A stretch of 33,768 bases of DNA from Candidatus Acidiferrales bacterium (GTDB lineage Bacteria > Acidobacteriota > Terriglobia > Acidiferrales > UBA7541), in NCBI GenBank assembly GCA_030037225.1, contig JASHRU010000006.1, positions 1 to 33,768 on the forward strand, given 5' to 3'. Positions 1 to 9,522 of this stretch are shown here, in pieces; position 1 is the stretch's first letter, and every line of letters begins with the position of its first letter. The position numbers and the translations under genes were made by a program. The notes beneath the pieces were generated by a model. The model ran no database searches. It was given only the letters and a program-made list of their open reading frames with translations, and was not told where the DNA came from.

Positions 1-1254
1 GATGGCGGGCGTGGGGCGCTTTTCGCGCGCCTCGAAGAGATGCTTCTGAGCGCTGGCGAGCAGGGCTTGCACCTCGGCTTCCGTTTTGCCCATGCGCGTG
101 TCGAGTTCCGCGAACTCGCGCGCGACCCACAAAACGTTCTTCGCCGGGTTGTGGTGCATTTCGCCCACCGGCTCAACGTCGTAATAGAGCTCGATGACCA
201 GCGCCTCGTCGGGTGGAAGCGCCTGGCGCACTTCCTCCTGCGTCCAGGTGAAATAGTCGCCGTCGTCATGGAGCGAAATGTCGGCATCCTGGCTGGAATA
301 GAAGCCGCCGCGGCCGGCGGGTTCGGAGAGCGCGTCGCCGGTCCAGCGAATGATGCCTTCGGCGGTGCGGCGAAACAGGGGATCGCCGGTGATCTGCCAG
401 GCGCGGACGTAGTTGGCGAGCAACGGCGCGTTGTCGTAGCTCATTTTTTCAAAGTGAGGGACGCACCAGCGTTCGTCCACGGAATAGCGATGAAAGCCGC
501 CGCCAATCTGATCGTACATGCCGCCGCGGGCCATCTTCGCGAGTGAAGTCTCCACGACGGAAAGCAGATGGCGATGGCCGCTCGCCTGGTACCGTTCCGC
601 GAGGAAATCGATCGCAGCCGGATGCGGAAATTTGGGGGCGCGGCCGAATCCGCCATTGCGGATGTCGAACTGTCGAACGGTAGCGTCCTCCATCTCATCG
701 AGCAAGCGGGGGGAAAGTGTGGCGCGGCTTTCGCGGAACGACTCGGCCTTTGCGACGGCATCAGCGAGAGTCTGTGCAGAACGATCTACCTCGGCGCGGC
801 GTTCACGATAGGCTTCGGCGACGGCGGAGAGGATGCGGCGGAAACCGGGGCGGCCCATGGCGTCGTCGGGCGGAAAGTACGTGCCGCCGAAAAAGGGCCG
901 GCCATCGGGTGTGAGAAAGCCGGTGAGCGGCCAACCCCCCTGGCCGGATATGGCGCTGATGGCGGCCTGATAGCGGGCGTCCACGTCGGGGCGTTCATCG
1001 CGGTCCACCTTGACGGGGACGTAGAGCTGGTTGATGAGCGCCGCGATTTCGGGATTCTCGTAGCTCTCGCGGTCGATTACATGGCACCAGTGGCACCAGA
1101 CGGCGCCGATATCGAGCAGGATGGGCTTGTCCTCCGCGCGGGCGCGAGCAAATGCTTCCTCCCCCCATTCGTGCCAGTGGACGGGCTGATGTTCCGCGGA
1201 GCGGAGATAGGCGCTCGCGGAATTGGCCAGCCGGTTGCCGGAAGTCGCGGTCAT
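1..1254 (-). CDS. Thioredoxin-domain (DUF255, YyaL/SSP411-like) protein, C-terminus cut by window edge
   Basis: Minus-strand frame open from ATG at 1254 to the window edge. Translation begins MTATSGNRLANSASAYLRSAEHQPVHWHEWGEEAFARARAEDKPILLDIGAVWCHWCHVIDRESYENPEIAALIN and contains GGWPLTGFLTPDGRPFFGGTYFP, typical of the DUF255 family. Not in the ORF track because it runs off the edge. Confidence 0.93.
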   Translation of the reverse strand, partial: MTATSGNRLANSASAYLRSAEHQPVHWHEWGEEAFARARAEDKPILLDIGAVWCHWCHVIDRESYENPEIAALINQLYVPVKVDRDERPDVDARYQAAISAISGQGGWPLTGFLTPDGRPFFGGTYFPPDDAMGRPGFRRILSAVAEAYRERRAEVDRSAQTLADAVAKAESFRESRATLSPRLLDEMEDATVRQFDIRNGGFGRAPKFPHPAAIDFLAERYQASGHRHLLSVVETSLAKMARGGMYDQIGGGFHRYSVDERWCVPHFEKMSYDNAPLLANYVRAWQITGDPLFRRTAEGIIRWTGDALSEPAGRGGFYSSQDADISLHDDGDYFTWTQEEVRQALPPDEALVIELYYDVEPVGEMHHNPAKNVLWVAREFAELDTRMGKTEAEVQALLASAQKHLFEAREKRPTPAI

Positions 1255-1323
1255 GGAGAAACTCTTTCAACAGTTGCCAGCGGAAACCTGCTGCGTTCGG
1301 GCCGGCAGCCTGGGAAACAATCG

Positions 1324-1767
1324 CTACTGAATCGGCTGTGAGCCTCCGGCATCGAGCGGGTCGAGAGGCTTGCGTCCCTGGAATCCTTCATTGACGCCGT
1401 GATAGAAGCGAATCCGGTCTTCGCCCAGCCGCCAGCAGAGCAGCACTTCTTCGTCGTTGAGAATAGCAGGGAAATCGAGCAGGCCCATCTCCAGGTCCTT
1501 CACCAGACAGCCGGTGGAGTGGATGGATTCCAGCGCGCGCTGCACCTTCATGCCGATCTGGTTGTACCGAGTGCGGAGATCGGAGACCTCGGACTGCGAA
1601 ACCAGCGAGCCGCCGAGCATGCCGATGCGTCGAGCGACGCCCGCAAGGCTTTCCTCCACCTCTGCGAGGGCGCGGCGGCCTTCCATGGCTTCGATCAGCA
1701 TGGGCTCGACCTCGTGGCGCGTCCGCTCGGCTTCGGTGAGGGTGAAATGACGGAACTCTTCGGCCAT
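1324..1767 (-). CDS. DUF2203 family protein
   Basis: 147 aa; FTLTEAER...LVKDLEMGLLDFPA...EEVLLCWRLGEDRIRFYHGVNEGFQGRKPL is characteristic of DUF2203. Confidence 0.85.
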   Translation of the reverse strand: MAEEFRHFTLTEAERTRHEVEPMLIEAMEGRRALAEVEESLAGVARRIGMLGGSLVSQSEVSDLRTRYNQIGMKVQRALESIHSTGCLVKDLEMGLLDFPAILNDEEVLLCWRLGEDRIRFYHGVNEGFQGRKPLDPLDAGGSQPIQ

Positions 1768-1777
1768 GGGGTTCAGA

Positions 1778-2935
1778 TTATCCGAGTTGCAGCATGCGGT
1801 CGAGGGCGACGCGGGCCCAACGGCGCTCGTTCTCCGGGACGCTGATGCGATTCACCACGGTGCCTTCAAGCAGGTTGTCGAGCGTCCAGAGCAGGTGCTG
1901 CGGCGTGATGCGGAACATGGTGGTGCAAACGCAGACGTGCGGATCGAGGGAGATCACGGTGCGGTCGGTGAGCGTCCTCGCCAGGCGATTGACGAGGTGA
2001 ATCTCCGTGCCCACGGCCCAGGAGCTGCCAGAGGACGCAGCGGTGATTTTTTTCAGGATGCCTTCAGTCGAGCCGGTGTCGTCGGCCTTCTGGACAACTT
2101 CGAAGCGACACTCCGGATGGACGATCACACGCATTCCGGGATGCTCGGCGCGGACGCGATCCACGTGTTCAGGCAGGAAGCGCTGGTGGACGGAACAGTA
2201 GCCTTTCCACAGAATCATTTTCGCTTTGCGGATCTGCTGTTCCGTGTTGCCACCCAATTCCTGCTCGGGATCCCAGACAACCATCTGATCGAGCGGGATT
2301 CCCATGCCGTAAGCGGTGTTGCGGCCGAGGTGCTCGTCCGGAAGAAAAAGCGCGCGCTGGCCCTGCGTGAACGCCCACTGGAGCACGCGCGCGGCGTTGG
2401 AACTGGTTACTACAGAACCGCCATGCTGGCCGGTGAAGGCTTTGATGGCGGCGGTGGAATTCATGTATGTGACGGGCACCACACCCAGTCCGCCAAGGGA
2501 TTCCAGTTCGGCCCAGCACGTTTCCACCTGGCCGATCTCGGCCATGTCTGCCATGGAGCAGCCGGCGTTCAGGTCTGGCAGGATGACCACCTGGCCCGGG
2601 CGGCGGAGCACGTCCGCGCTCTCGGCCATAAAGTGCACGCCGCAGAAGACGATGTATTTTGCATCGCATCCAGCGGCCTGCTGGGCCAGCTTCAGCGAAT
2701 CGCCACGGAATCGCGCGAAGCGGATAACTTCGTCGCGCTGGTAGTGATGGCCCAAGATCACCAGATCGGAACCCAGCTTTTGGACGGCGGCACCGATACG
2801 CTCGTCGAGCGTCGTATCGGGCGCGAGCAGGTAGCTCGAAAAGTCGCAGCCGACGCCCTTCTCCATCTCGGGCACACGCAGGGTAGATGGCTGTGCCAGT
2901 GAGGCGAGTCTTCCGAGTTCAATTAATTGCGGCAT
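1778..2935 (-). CDS. nadA: Quinolinate synthase NadA
   Basis: 385 aa; LGHHYQRDEVIRFA, GCDAKYIVFCGVHFMAESADVL, HPECRFEVVQKADDTGSTEGI, and Fe-S ligand Cys near the C-terminus. Confidence 0.95.
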   Translation of the reverse strand: MPQLIELGRLASLAQPSTLRVPEMEKGVGCDFSSYLLAPDTTLDERIGAAVQKLGSDLVILGHHYQRDEVIRFARFRGDSLKLAQQAAGCDAKYIVFCGVHFMAESADVLRRPGQVVILPDLNAGCSMADMAEIGQVETCWAELESLGGLGVVPVTYMNSTAAIKAFTGQHGGSVVTSSNAARVLQWAFTQGQRALFLPDEHLGRNTAYGMGIPLDQMVVWDPEQELGGNTEQQIRKAKMILWKGYCSVHQRFLPEHVDRVRAEHPGMRVIVHPECRFEVVQKADDTGSTEGILKKITAASSGSSWAVGTEIHLVNRLARTLTDRTVISLDPHVCVCTTMFRITPQHLLWTLDNLLEGTVVNRISVPENERRWARVALDRMLQLG

Positions 2936-3037
2936 ATGGAGAGGCGTCCCTGAGCGGTGCTGTGCCTATTGTCTCTCGAAGCGAGGCCTTATACCAGTCT
3001 CTCCGGTCCTCCGCCAGTGGGAATTACGCCGGGCACG

Positions 3038-4021
3038 CTAGCCACCAATGAACACCATGGTGCGCGAGGGAGGGACGAAATCGGGTTCGTTGATGCGATG
3101 GCCCTCCTCCTTTTCGAGCACCCTCTCTTTGATGAAATTCGCCAGGTCGAGGTCACTCGCGCCGTTACGAAGGAACGGACGCAGGTCATGGTCCTGTTGG
3201 CTGAAGAGGCAGGTCCGCAGCTTTCCGTCTGCGGTGATCCGGATGCGCGAGCAGTGCCCGCAAAAGGGTTCGGTGACGGGGGCAATCAGGCCGACTTCGC
3301 CCGGGGCGCCGTCGGCGAAGCGGAATTTGCGCGCGGTTTCGCTAGGTTCGTGCGGGATTTGGACCAATGGCCAGCGGGCGTCAATGCGACGGCGGATCTC
3401 CGCGGCCGGGACCACTACGTCACGGGACCAATGGCGGTCCGCGTCGAGGGGCATGAATTCGATGAAGCGCATGGTGATGCCGGACGAGCGGGCGAGCGCG
3501 GCGAAGGCTTCCACCTCGTCGTCGTTCAGGCCACGAACGAGCACCGCGTTTACTTTCACCGGCCGGAGCAGGCTCGCCTGCGCGGCGTGAATGCCGTCCA
3601 TGACGCTGTGGAATTTGCGAGTGCGCGTAATGCGTTCGAATTTTGCGGCGTCGAGCGAGTCAAGGCTGATATTGATGCGATGGAGGCCGGCGCGAACCAG
3701 ACGGTCGCAGTTTTCGGCCAGTAATTGGCCATTGGTGGTCATCGAGAGATCTTGGAATCCGAGGTCGCGCAGCCGGGAGATGAATTCGATCACGCCGGGA
3801 CGCACCATGGGCTCGCCGCCTGTGACGCGCACCTTTTCGAGCCCCAGGCCGCGCAGCACCAGCGCCACGCGGACGAGTTCGTCCCAGGAAAGCAGTTCGT
3901 CCTCGGGACGGTAATTCTCCGGGTCGGCGGAGCGGCAATAGACGCACCGGAAATTGCAGCGGTCCGTTACGGAGACGCGCACATCGGTGATCCGGCGGCC
4001 GAATTTGTCGTGTAGTGGCAT
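3038..4021 (-). CDS. moaA: GTP 3',8-cyclase MoaA (molybdopterin biosynthesis, radical SAM)
   Basis: DRCNFRCVYC (CX3CX2C), VRVTGGEPMVR, second cluster FCGHCSRIRITADGKLRTCLFS, C-terminal MVFIGG (the conserved GG tail). Confidence 0.96.
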   Translation of the reverse strand: MPLHDKFGRRITDVRVSVTDRCNFRCVYCRSADPENYRPEDELLSWDELVRVALVLRGLGLEKVRVTGGEPMVRPGVIEFISRLRDLGFQDLSMTTNGQLLAENCDRLVRAGLHRINISLDSLDAAKFERITRTRKFHSVMDGIHAAQASLLRPVKVNAVLVRGLNDDEVEAFAALARSSGITMRFIEFMPLDADRHWSRDVVVPAAEIRRRIDARWPLVQIPHEPSETARKFRFADGAPGEVGLIAPVTEPFCGHCSRIRITADGKLRTCLFSQQDHDLRPFLRNGASDLDLANFIKERVLEKEEGHRINEPDFVPPSRTMVFIGG

Positions 4022-4107
4022 AGCTCTTCAGGTTCCACGAGCGCGGGAAAGGGAGAAGACTGGCGGGGATGGCTCAGTCAGCTCCGGACGGCGAGACCGT
4101 TCCGGGC

Positions 4108-4245
4108 GTTCTCCTTTCCAAGCACGGGAGGCGATAGCGTTTCCGCCATCACCCTCGGCCCCGTTCGGTCCCTCGCGGGAGAGGACGGGACACCGCCCCA
4201 GCAGCCATAGGAGACACTCCCACAGGCCACAGGGGTCGGAGGAAC
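4108..4245 (-). ncRNA. Moco (molybdenum cofactor) riboswitch candidate in moaA 5' leader
   Basis: Minus-strand RNA upstream of moaA contains TCGCCTCCCGTGCTTGGAAAGG (4134..4113), nearly identical to the 3' core of the E. coli moaA Moco RNA as I remember it. It is preceded by a 10-bp stem GGTGATGGCG-GAAA-CGCTATCGCC (4153..4130) with a GNRA loop and two G-U pairs. A second hairpin has a GCGA loop (CCCGT..TCCC-GCGA-GGGA..ACGGG, 4189..4160), and a third lies at 4227..4204. Confidence 0.85.
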
Positions 4246-4251
4246 AGTTGT

Positions 4252-4280
4252 ATTTTACGCTCTACGAACTGCGGCCGCAA
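4252..4280 (-). promoter_or_regulatory. Sigma70-like promoter for the moaA leader
   Basis: Minus strand TTGCGG (4280..4275), 17 nt, TAAAAT (4257..4252). Predicted TSS near 4245, just before the structured leader. Confidence 0.6.
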
Positions 4281-4344
4281 TCCGGTGTCTCGATTCGAGA
4301 TCTCGCACGGGCCGGCGCAGGTCGGCGCTCCGAATGCAGGAATC

Positions 4345-5661
4345 CTACTCGCGGCCACCGCGATAGATCACGCCGCCTTTCATCACAAAGCTGACTTTCT
4401 CAACCACGCTGATGTCGTCGAGCGGATTTCCGGGCGCAGCGATGACGTCGGCGAAATAGCCGGGATTGAGCGCGCCAATTTGATCCTGCCAGCCGAGAAG
4501 CCTGGCACCGTTCAGCAGGTCGGCTTGGAGCGCGGCCAGCGGCGTCATGCCATATTTGACCATCAGGATAAGCTCGCGCGCCTGCGTGCCGTGGGGAAAC
4601 GGGCCTACGTCCGAGCCCACCGCCATGGGCACGCCGGCGGCAAGCTGTTTGCGAAATTCTCGCGCGTGGAATTCGAGCATTTCGCGTTCGCGCGAGGCCA
4701 GCGCGGAAGAATCTGCGTGATCGGCGAAATACTCGATGATGGTGAACGTAGGAACCGCGAAGATGCCTTTCTCGTGCATGACGCGCATGGTCTCGTCGCT
4801 CAGCTGGAAGGCGTGGTCGACCGAAGCCACTCCGGCGCGCGCGGCGTAGCCCGCGCCGGGCTCGCCGGTAGCATGGACGCCCACGCGCCGCCCCGTACGC
4901 GCCGCCTCTTCGACGGCGGCGCGTAGCTCCGCTTCCGTGTACTGGAACGGCGTAGAAAATTGGCCGTCGTGCAGACTGTCCCGCCCGGTTTCGTAGATTT
5001 TGATGAAATCCGCGCCTTCTTTCACCTGCTCGCGGATAACATTCACGAGCTCCGCGGCGTTGTTGGCGTAGGTGGCATTGGACAGCACGTGCTGCTCGGG
5101 ATTGAAGTGAATGGCGTCCTCGTGGCCGCCGAGAATGTCGATGGCGTTGCCGCTAATCCGCAAGCGCGGCCCTGGGATTTCGCCGCGATTGATGGCGTTC
5201 CGAACAGCAGTGTCGGCCGAGCCTGCGCCCTCCGTGCCCATGTCGCGTTCGGCGGTAAAGCCGGCCATCAGGTCGGCACGCGCCGCCAGCGTGGCCGTGA
5301 TCGTCCGCTGCGGCACTGATTCTTCGATCGTTTGCAGGTCCTCCGCCCCGGGATGGAGAAACAGGTGTACGTGGGCATCAATCAATCCGGGCATGAGCGT
5401 GGACTCGCCCAGATCGACGACCTCTGCCCCCTGTGGGTGGCGGACGGACGTGCCTACCTCCGTGATGCGATCGTCCTCGACGAGAATTTCGCCCGGCGCG
5501 ATGATTTTTCCAGCTTCGATATCGAGCAAGCGGGCCGCATGCAGCACAATGACGCGCTTCGGAACTTGCGATGCCGTTTGCGCGTTTGCAGCGGAGCGCG
5601 GAATCGCCAGGAACAGAGCGAAGAGAGACACGCCTGCACAGAGCCGGTATGTGGTGTTCAT
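4345..5661 (-). CDS. Secreted imidazolonepropionase-like amidohydrolase
   Basis: Signal peptide MNTTYRLCAGVSLFALFLAIPRSAANAQ; GLIDAHVHLFLHPG; GVHATGEPG; AVGSDVGPFPHG; metal-dependent amidohydrolase composition. ORF extends to 5718, but ATG 5661 gives the signal peptide. Confidence 0.9.
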   Translation of the reverse strand: MNTTYRLCAGVSLFALFLAIPRSAANAQTASQVPKRVIVLHAARLLDIEAGKIIAPGEILVEDDRITEVGTSVRHPQGAEVVDLGESTLMPGLIDAHVHLFLHPGAEDLQTIEESVPQRTITATLAARADLMAGFTAERDMGTEGAGSADTAVRNAINRGEIPGPRLRISGNAIDILGGHEDAIHFNPEQHVLSNATYANNAAELVNVIREQVKEGADFIKIYETGRDSLHDGQFSTPFQYTEAELRAAVEEAARTGRRVGVHATGEPGAGYAARAGVASVDHAFQLSDETMRVMHEKGIFAVPTFTIIEYFADHADSSALASREREMLEFHAREFRKQLAAGVPMAVGSDVGPFPHGTQARELILMVKYGMTPLAALQADLLNGARLLGWQDQIGALNPGYFADVIAAPGNPLDDISVVEKVSFVMKGGVIYRGGRE

Positions 5662-5830
5662 AGTGCCGGCGATAATACCACCTCGCGGGAATGCGGCCGG
5701 AACGCCCGGACGAGCCAACGGCGACCGGGGGTATAGGACGGAGACAGACCCACTTGTTTGTTAACAGCCCGCTGTGTATTCGCGTCCTGAAGATACGCGC
5801 AATCGCATGATGTCCGGGGGAGATGCGCAT

Positions 5831-7465
5831 ATGCCTGGAACTGCTATCGGCCGCGCCACGGCGCTTTGCGCCTTCGTTGCCGGCTGGATCTTCGCCCTGG
5901 TAACTGCACCGATCGGCAGCCAAGGCGTTACGGAGAAAGTGGATGCTGCGACTCTCAGTCGCATACGGGAAGAGGCGCTCCAGCGCTCGCAGATTCCGGA
6001 ACTCGTGGAGTATCTGACGGACGTTACCGGTCCGCGGCTCACCGGCTCGCCCAATATCCGAATGGCGCAGGACTATGCCATTGAACGGCTGAAGGGCTGG
6101 GGAATTTCCGATGCCCGCCGCGAAGCGTGGGGCCCGTTTGGTCGCGGCTGGACGATGGAAACCGTCACCGTGAGCATGACCCAGCCGGATTACAGTCCGA
6201 TCATCGCGTATCCCAAAGCCTGGAGTCCGGGGACCAACGGAACAGTTCGCGGGGAGGCGGTCTATTTGGACGCGAGCACCCCTGCTGAGGTCGAAAAATA
6301 CCGGGGAAAATTGAGGGGGAAAATCGTGCTGCTCGCGCCGGCGCTCTCTCTCCAGCCCAATTTTGATCCGCCGGCCGAGCGGATGAGTGATGAGGAGCTG
6401 CTCAAACTCGCCAATGCCGAGCCGCCGCCGAATCCGCCGCAGCCGTTCCGGATGAACGCGGAACAGCGCGCGCGGTCAGAGCTTTCCTACGCGAAGTGGA
6501 AACTGGCCGTTGACGAGGACGCGGCGGTGGTGCTCGAGCCGGGATTCAAAGATGCAGGAACAGTTTACGTGACCTCCGCAATCATTCCCTACCCGCCGGA
6601 CACGCCGGACGAGCAACGCGCGCATCCCTGGGACCTCGCACCGCCGAAGATGATTCCGCAGGTAGTGGTCGCTGCCGAGCAATACAACCGCATGCTTCGC
6701 CTGATCGGCCGGGGCATCGCGGTCCAGCTCGAAATCAACGTGGCCGTGCGATTCCACGACTCCGACAGGATGGCCTACAACGTAATCGGCGAAATCCCGG
6801 GGACCGATCTCGCGGGAGAGACGGCAATGCTCGGCGCCCCGATCGATTCCTGGCACACCGGGACGGGGGCGACGGACAACGCGGCAGGAGCGGCTGTGGC
6901 GCTCGAGGTGGCCCGGATTTTTCAGGAGCTGAAATTGAAGCCGCGGCGCACGGTTCGCATCGGCCTCTGGAGCGGAGAGGAGCAGGGCGGATACGGCTCG
7001 CGCGCCTACGTGGCCGCGCACTTGGCGAGCCGGAAGGCGCAGAACGGAACAGAGGTAGGTAGAGCGGCATTTCAGTTCAAACCCGAATACGGGGGGTTTG
7101 CGGGCTACTTCAATCTGGACTACGGCACTGGGAAGCTCCGCGGAATTTACATGCAGGGAAACGAGGCGGTGCGGCCGATTTTTCGCGACTGGCTCGCGCC
7201 GCTCGCGGATCTGGGCTGTTCGACGCTGACGATTGCCAACATCGGCTCCGGCGATCACATCTCGTTCGACGAGGTTGGGCTGCCTGGCTTTCAATTTATC
7301 CGTGATTACATGGAATTTCGCACCCGCTCGGCGCACACCAACATGGACGTGTACGACCACGTGATGCTGGAGGATCTGAAGCAGTCGGCGGCAGTGGCCG
7401 CTTCACTGCTCTACGACCTTGCGATGCGCGACGAGAGATTGCCGCGCAAGGCCCCAGAACGATAG
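5831..7465 (+). CDS. Secreted M28 family peptidase with PA-like domain
   Basis: GGGGGAG Shine-Dalgarno before ATG 5831; signal peptide; GAPIDSWHTGTGATDNAAGAAVALEVARIF, GLWSGEEQGGYGSRAYV and NLDYGTGKL match M28 metallopeptidases. Confidence 0.88.
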   Translation: MPGTAIGRATALCAFVAGWIFALVTAPIGSQGVTEKVDAATLSRIREEALQRSQIPELVEYLTDVTGPRLTGSPNIRMAQDYAIERLKGWGISDARREAWGPFGRGWTMETVTVSMTQPDYSPIIAYPKAWSPGTNGTVRGEAVYLDASTPAEVEKYRGKLRGKIVLLAPALSLQPNFDPPAERMSDEELLKLANAEPPPNPPQPFRMNAEQRARSELSYAKWKLAVDEDAAVVLEPGFKDAGTVYVTSAIIPYPPDTPDEQRAHPWDLAPPKMIPQVVVAAEQYNRMLRLIGRGIAVQLEINVAVRFHDSDRMAYNVIGEIPGTDLAGETAMLGAPIDSWHTGTGATDNAAGAAVALEVARIFQELKLKPRRTVRIGLWSGEEQGGYGSRAYVAAHLASRKAQNGTEVGRAAFQFKPEYGGFAGYFNLDYGTGKLRGIYMQGNEAVRPIFRDWLAPLADLGCSTLTIANIGSGDHISFDEVGLPGFQFIRDYMEFRTRSAHTNMDVYDHVMLEDLKQSAAVAASLLYDLAMRDERLPRKAPER

Positions 7466-7514
7466 CCCATCGCGATTCTGGCAGGCTGGGAACCTGTGAT
7501 AGATTGCGGTCGAA

Positions 7515-8687
7515 ATGCGCATCTTTGTTCTGGGGGCCGGGGCCACCGGATCCCTGCTCGCGCAACTCCTCGAACGCCAGGGGCACGAAGTCTCGTGCGG
7601 AGACCGCAACCCGGAGCGGGCGCGGAGATTTTTCCGCAAGGGCAGTGAAATCCCCGTTGTTGAAGTGAACGCGCGAAACCTGTGGGCCATCGTGCGTGCG
7701 GGGCGCGGCTGCCAGTTGCTGGTGAACGCCTCCCCGGCGGTGTACAACGAAATCATCCTGCGCGCGGCCCTCCGACTGAAGGCGCACTACCTGGACATGG
7801 CCGCACACCTGACGCGAAACCCGTTTCGTGCCGAACAGCTGCGCTACACGAAACGGTTCGAGGCGAAACGCCGCGCCGCGGTGATCAACGCGGGCATTGC
7901 GCCGGGGCTGACCAATCTGCTTGTCCGGCGCGCAAGCGAAATCCTGGACGAACTCCATTCCGTGCACATCCGTTTGTTTGAGGAAACGGAAAGCGACGAC
8001 CCGGTGTCGCAGTGGTCGCCTGAGGTTTCGTTTGATGAGGCGACGTCGCGGCCGAGAATCTACCGCGACGGCCGGTTCCATCTGGCGAAAAGGTTTGCCG
8101 AGCGCGAGCATTTCCGTTTCGGTTCGCCCATCGGCGAGGTGCCCGTGTATCTTGCGGCGCAGGACGAAGTGGCCACGCTGCCGCATTTCATTCCCATGCG
8201 TGAAATGGACGTGAAAATCGGTGGCGGAGAGATGGAAATGTTGCGGCGCTGGTATCGACAGGGAAAACTTTCGCGCTCGCGAGGGCTCTCTCGCGCGCGG
8301 TTTCCCGCAACGCCCACGCCGCGGGGCCTAACGCGGCTGGTGAAGCGCGGCCGGCTGGCGAATGCCCGATTCGCAGCCGCGGTGGTGGTGCGCGGAGTGA
8401 AAGACGAGCGGCCGGCGTTGGTTCGCTGGGACGTAGCCGTGCCGTCGCTCTTCCAGATCCGCCGACAGGGATTCCACCGCTCGCCGATCGCCTGGGCCAC
8501 GGCCACCATGACCACTCTGTTTGTGAAGCATTTTCCGCGCGAGGAGGCCGGCGTGTTTCCTCCCGAGCAATTGCCGCCGGAAGTGAGGCGCGACGTGCTG
8601 GCGGGCGCGCGTGAGCGCGGTATCCGCATCACCATGCGATTGAAGACGATGAAGAGCCAGGAAGAAATACCCGAGGAGAACTTCTAG
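7515..8687 (+). CDS. Saccharopine dehydrogenase-like NAD(P)-binding protein
   Basis: N-terminal Rossmann MRIFVLGAGATGSLLAQLLERQGHEVSCGDRNPERA; VINAGIAPGLTNLLVRRA. Confidence 0.85.
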   Translation: MRIFVLGAGATGSLLAQLLERQGHEVSCGDRNPERARRFFRKGSEIPVVEVNARNLWAIVRAGRGCQLLVNASPAVYNEIILRAALRLKAHYLDMAAHLTRNPFRAEQLRYTKRFEAKRRAAVINAGIAPGLTNLLVRRASEILDELHSVHIRLFEETESDDPVSQWSPEVSFDEATSRPRIYRDGRFHLAKRFAEREHFRFGSPIGEVPVYLAAQDEVATLPHFIPMREMDVKIGGGEMEMLRRWYRQGKLSRSRGLSRARFPATPTPRGLTRLVKRGRLANARFAAAVVVRGVKDERPALVRWDVAVPSLFQIRRQGFHRSPIAWATATMTTLFVKHFPREEAGVFPPEQLPPEVRRDVLAGARERGIRITMRLKTMKSQEEIPEENF

Positions 8688-8718
8688 GCCTCGTCGCGAT
8701 ACGCGCGGCTGCCGGCGT

Positions 8719-9414
8719 TCAAGGCTTCCAGTTCGGCTGCGAAGTAAAGGAATACAGCGGGTAGAGATCGCGGAAGGTTCTGGCCAGTTCCGCCGGGAAA
8801 CTTGAACGCGCGGCCGCTGTGGGCTTCATCCGCCGGCGCACCACCCATCCGCCGATCGTTTTCCACTCTTCGGGAGCAAGCGGCCAGCCCGCGTGCTTGG
8901 TCCATTCGCGCTTTTCCATCGCATACCAGTAGCTCTCGTAGCGGCGGCCAAGCCGCTTCTTCTGCCGCGCGAGCCACCCGGCGTGCTTGATCGCGCGCGG
9001 AGCGGCGAGGGCGCCGAGCGCGCCCTCCATTTTGGGCCCGCCATAAATTCGGAAACCCGCCGTGGCTGTGTCTGCGCTGATGCCGGCGTAAAGCTGGCCC
9101 GCGCTGCGGCCCTTTGCGCCGGAGCCACTTAGCGTGAGGTAGTAGTGCGTGTGATAGGGCGGCGTATCCGGCCGGAAGCGGATGTCGCGGTTGATCCGCG
9201 AGAAATTGACGCCCGTGAGTCCTGAAAGATCGAAGCTGGGATCGAGCTTCAGCGCCGCGGGCGTGATTGCTTCGAGCAGGGTGCGGAAAGGCGCCACCAC
9301 GTGCTCCTCATAGCGCGCGCGATTCGCATCCATCCAGGGTTTGTGGTTGTTGCGCGAGAGCTGGCGGAAGAACCGGAAGATTTCGGGGCTGAAGATGGCA
9401 GTGCTCTGTGGCAT
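8719..9414 (-). CDS. DUF2461 / TIGR02453 family protein
   Basis: FFRQLSRNNHKPWMDANRARYEEHVVAPF...FSRINRDIRFRPDTPPYHTHYYLTL; SD GAGGAG before ATG 9414. Confidence 0.9.
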   Translation of the reverse strand: MPQSTAIFSPEIFRFFRQLSRNNHKPWMDANRARYEEHVVAPFRTLLEAITPAALKLDPSFDLSGLTGVNFSRINRDIRFRPDTPPYHTHYYLTLSGSGAKGRSAGQLYAGISADTATAGFRIYGGPKMEGALGALAAPRAIKHAGWLARQKKRLGRRYESYWYAMEKREWTKHAGWPLAPEEWKTIGGWVVRRRMKPTAAARSSFPAELARTFRDLYPLYSFTSQPNWKP

Positions 9415-9522
9415 GAGTTCTCCTCGAAGGATCGATTGTAGCCGGAATTCGCAGTTCCCGCTTCCGGGGGGATCGCTTCTCTCGCTTTCTCTCGGGCCGC
9501 GTCCGTGATACAAGATGCGGCC

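Noticed and set aside
568-1341. 257-aa plus-strand ORF (and 40..546)
   Set aside because: Antisense of the edge-truncated DUF255 gene.
1766-2902. 378-aa plus-strand ORF
   Set aside because: Antisense of nadA.
4084-4105. Hairpin after the Moco element as an intrinsic terminator
   Set aside because: Stable stem but followed by AGCTGACTGAG with no U tract.
7454-7481. Hairpin CCAGAA-CGAT..ATCG-cga-TTCTGG at the end of the M28 gene
   Set aside because: Overlaps the stop codon, has a bulge and no U run; too weak to call a terminator.
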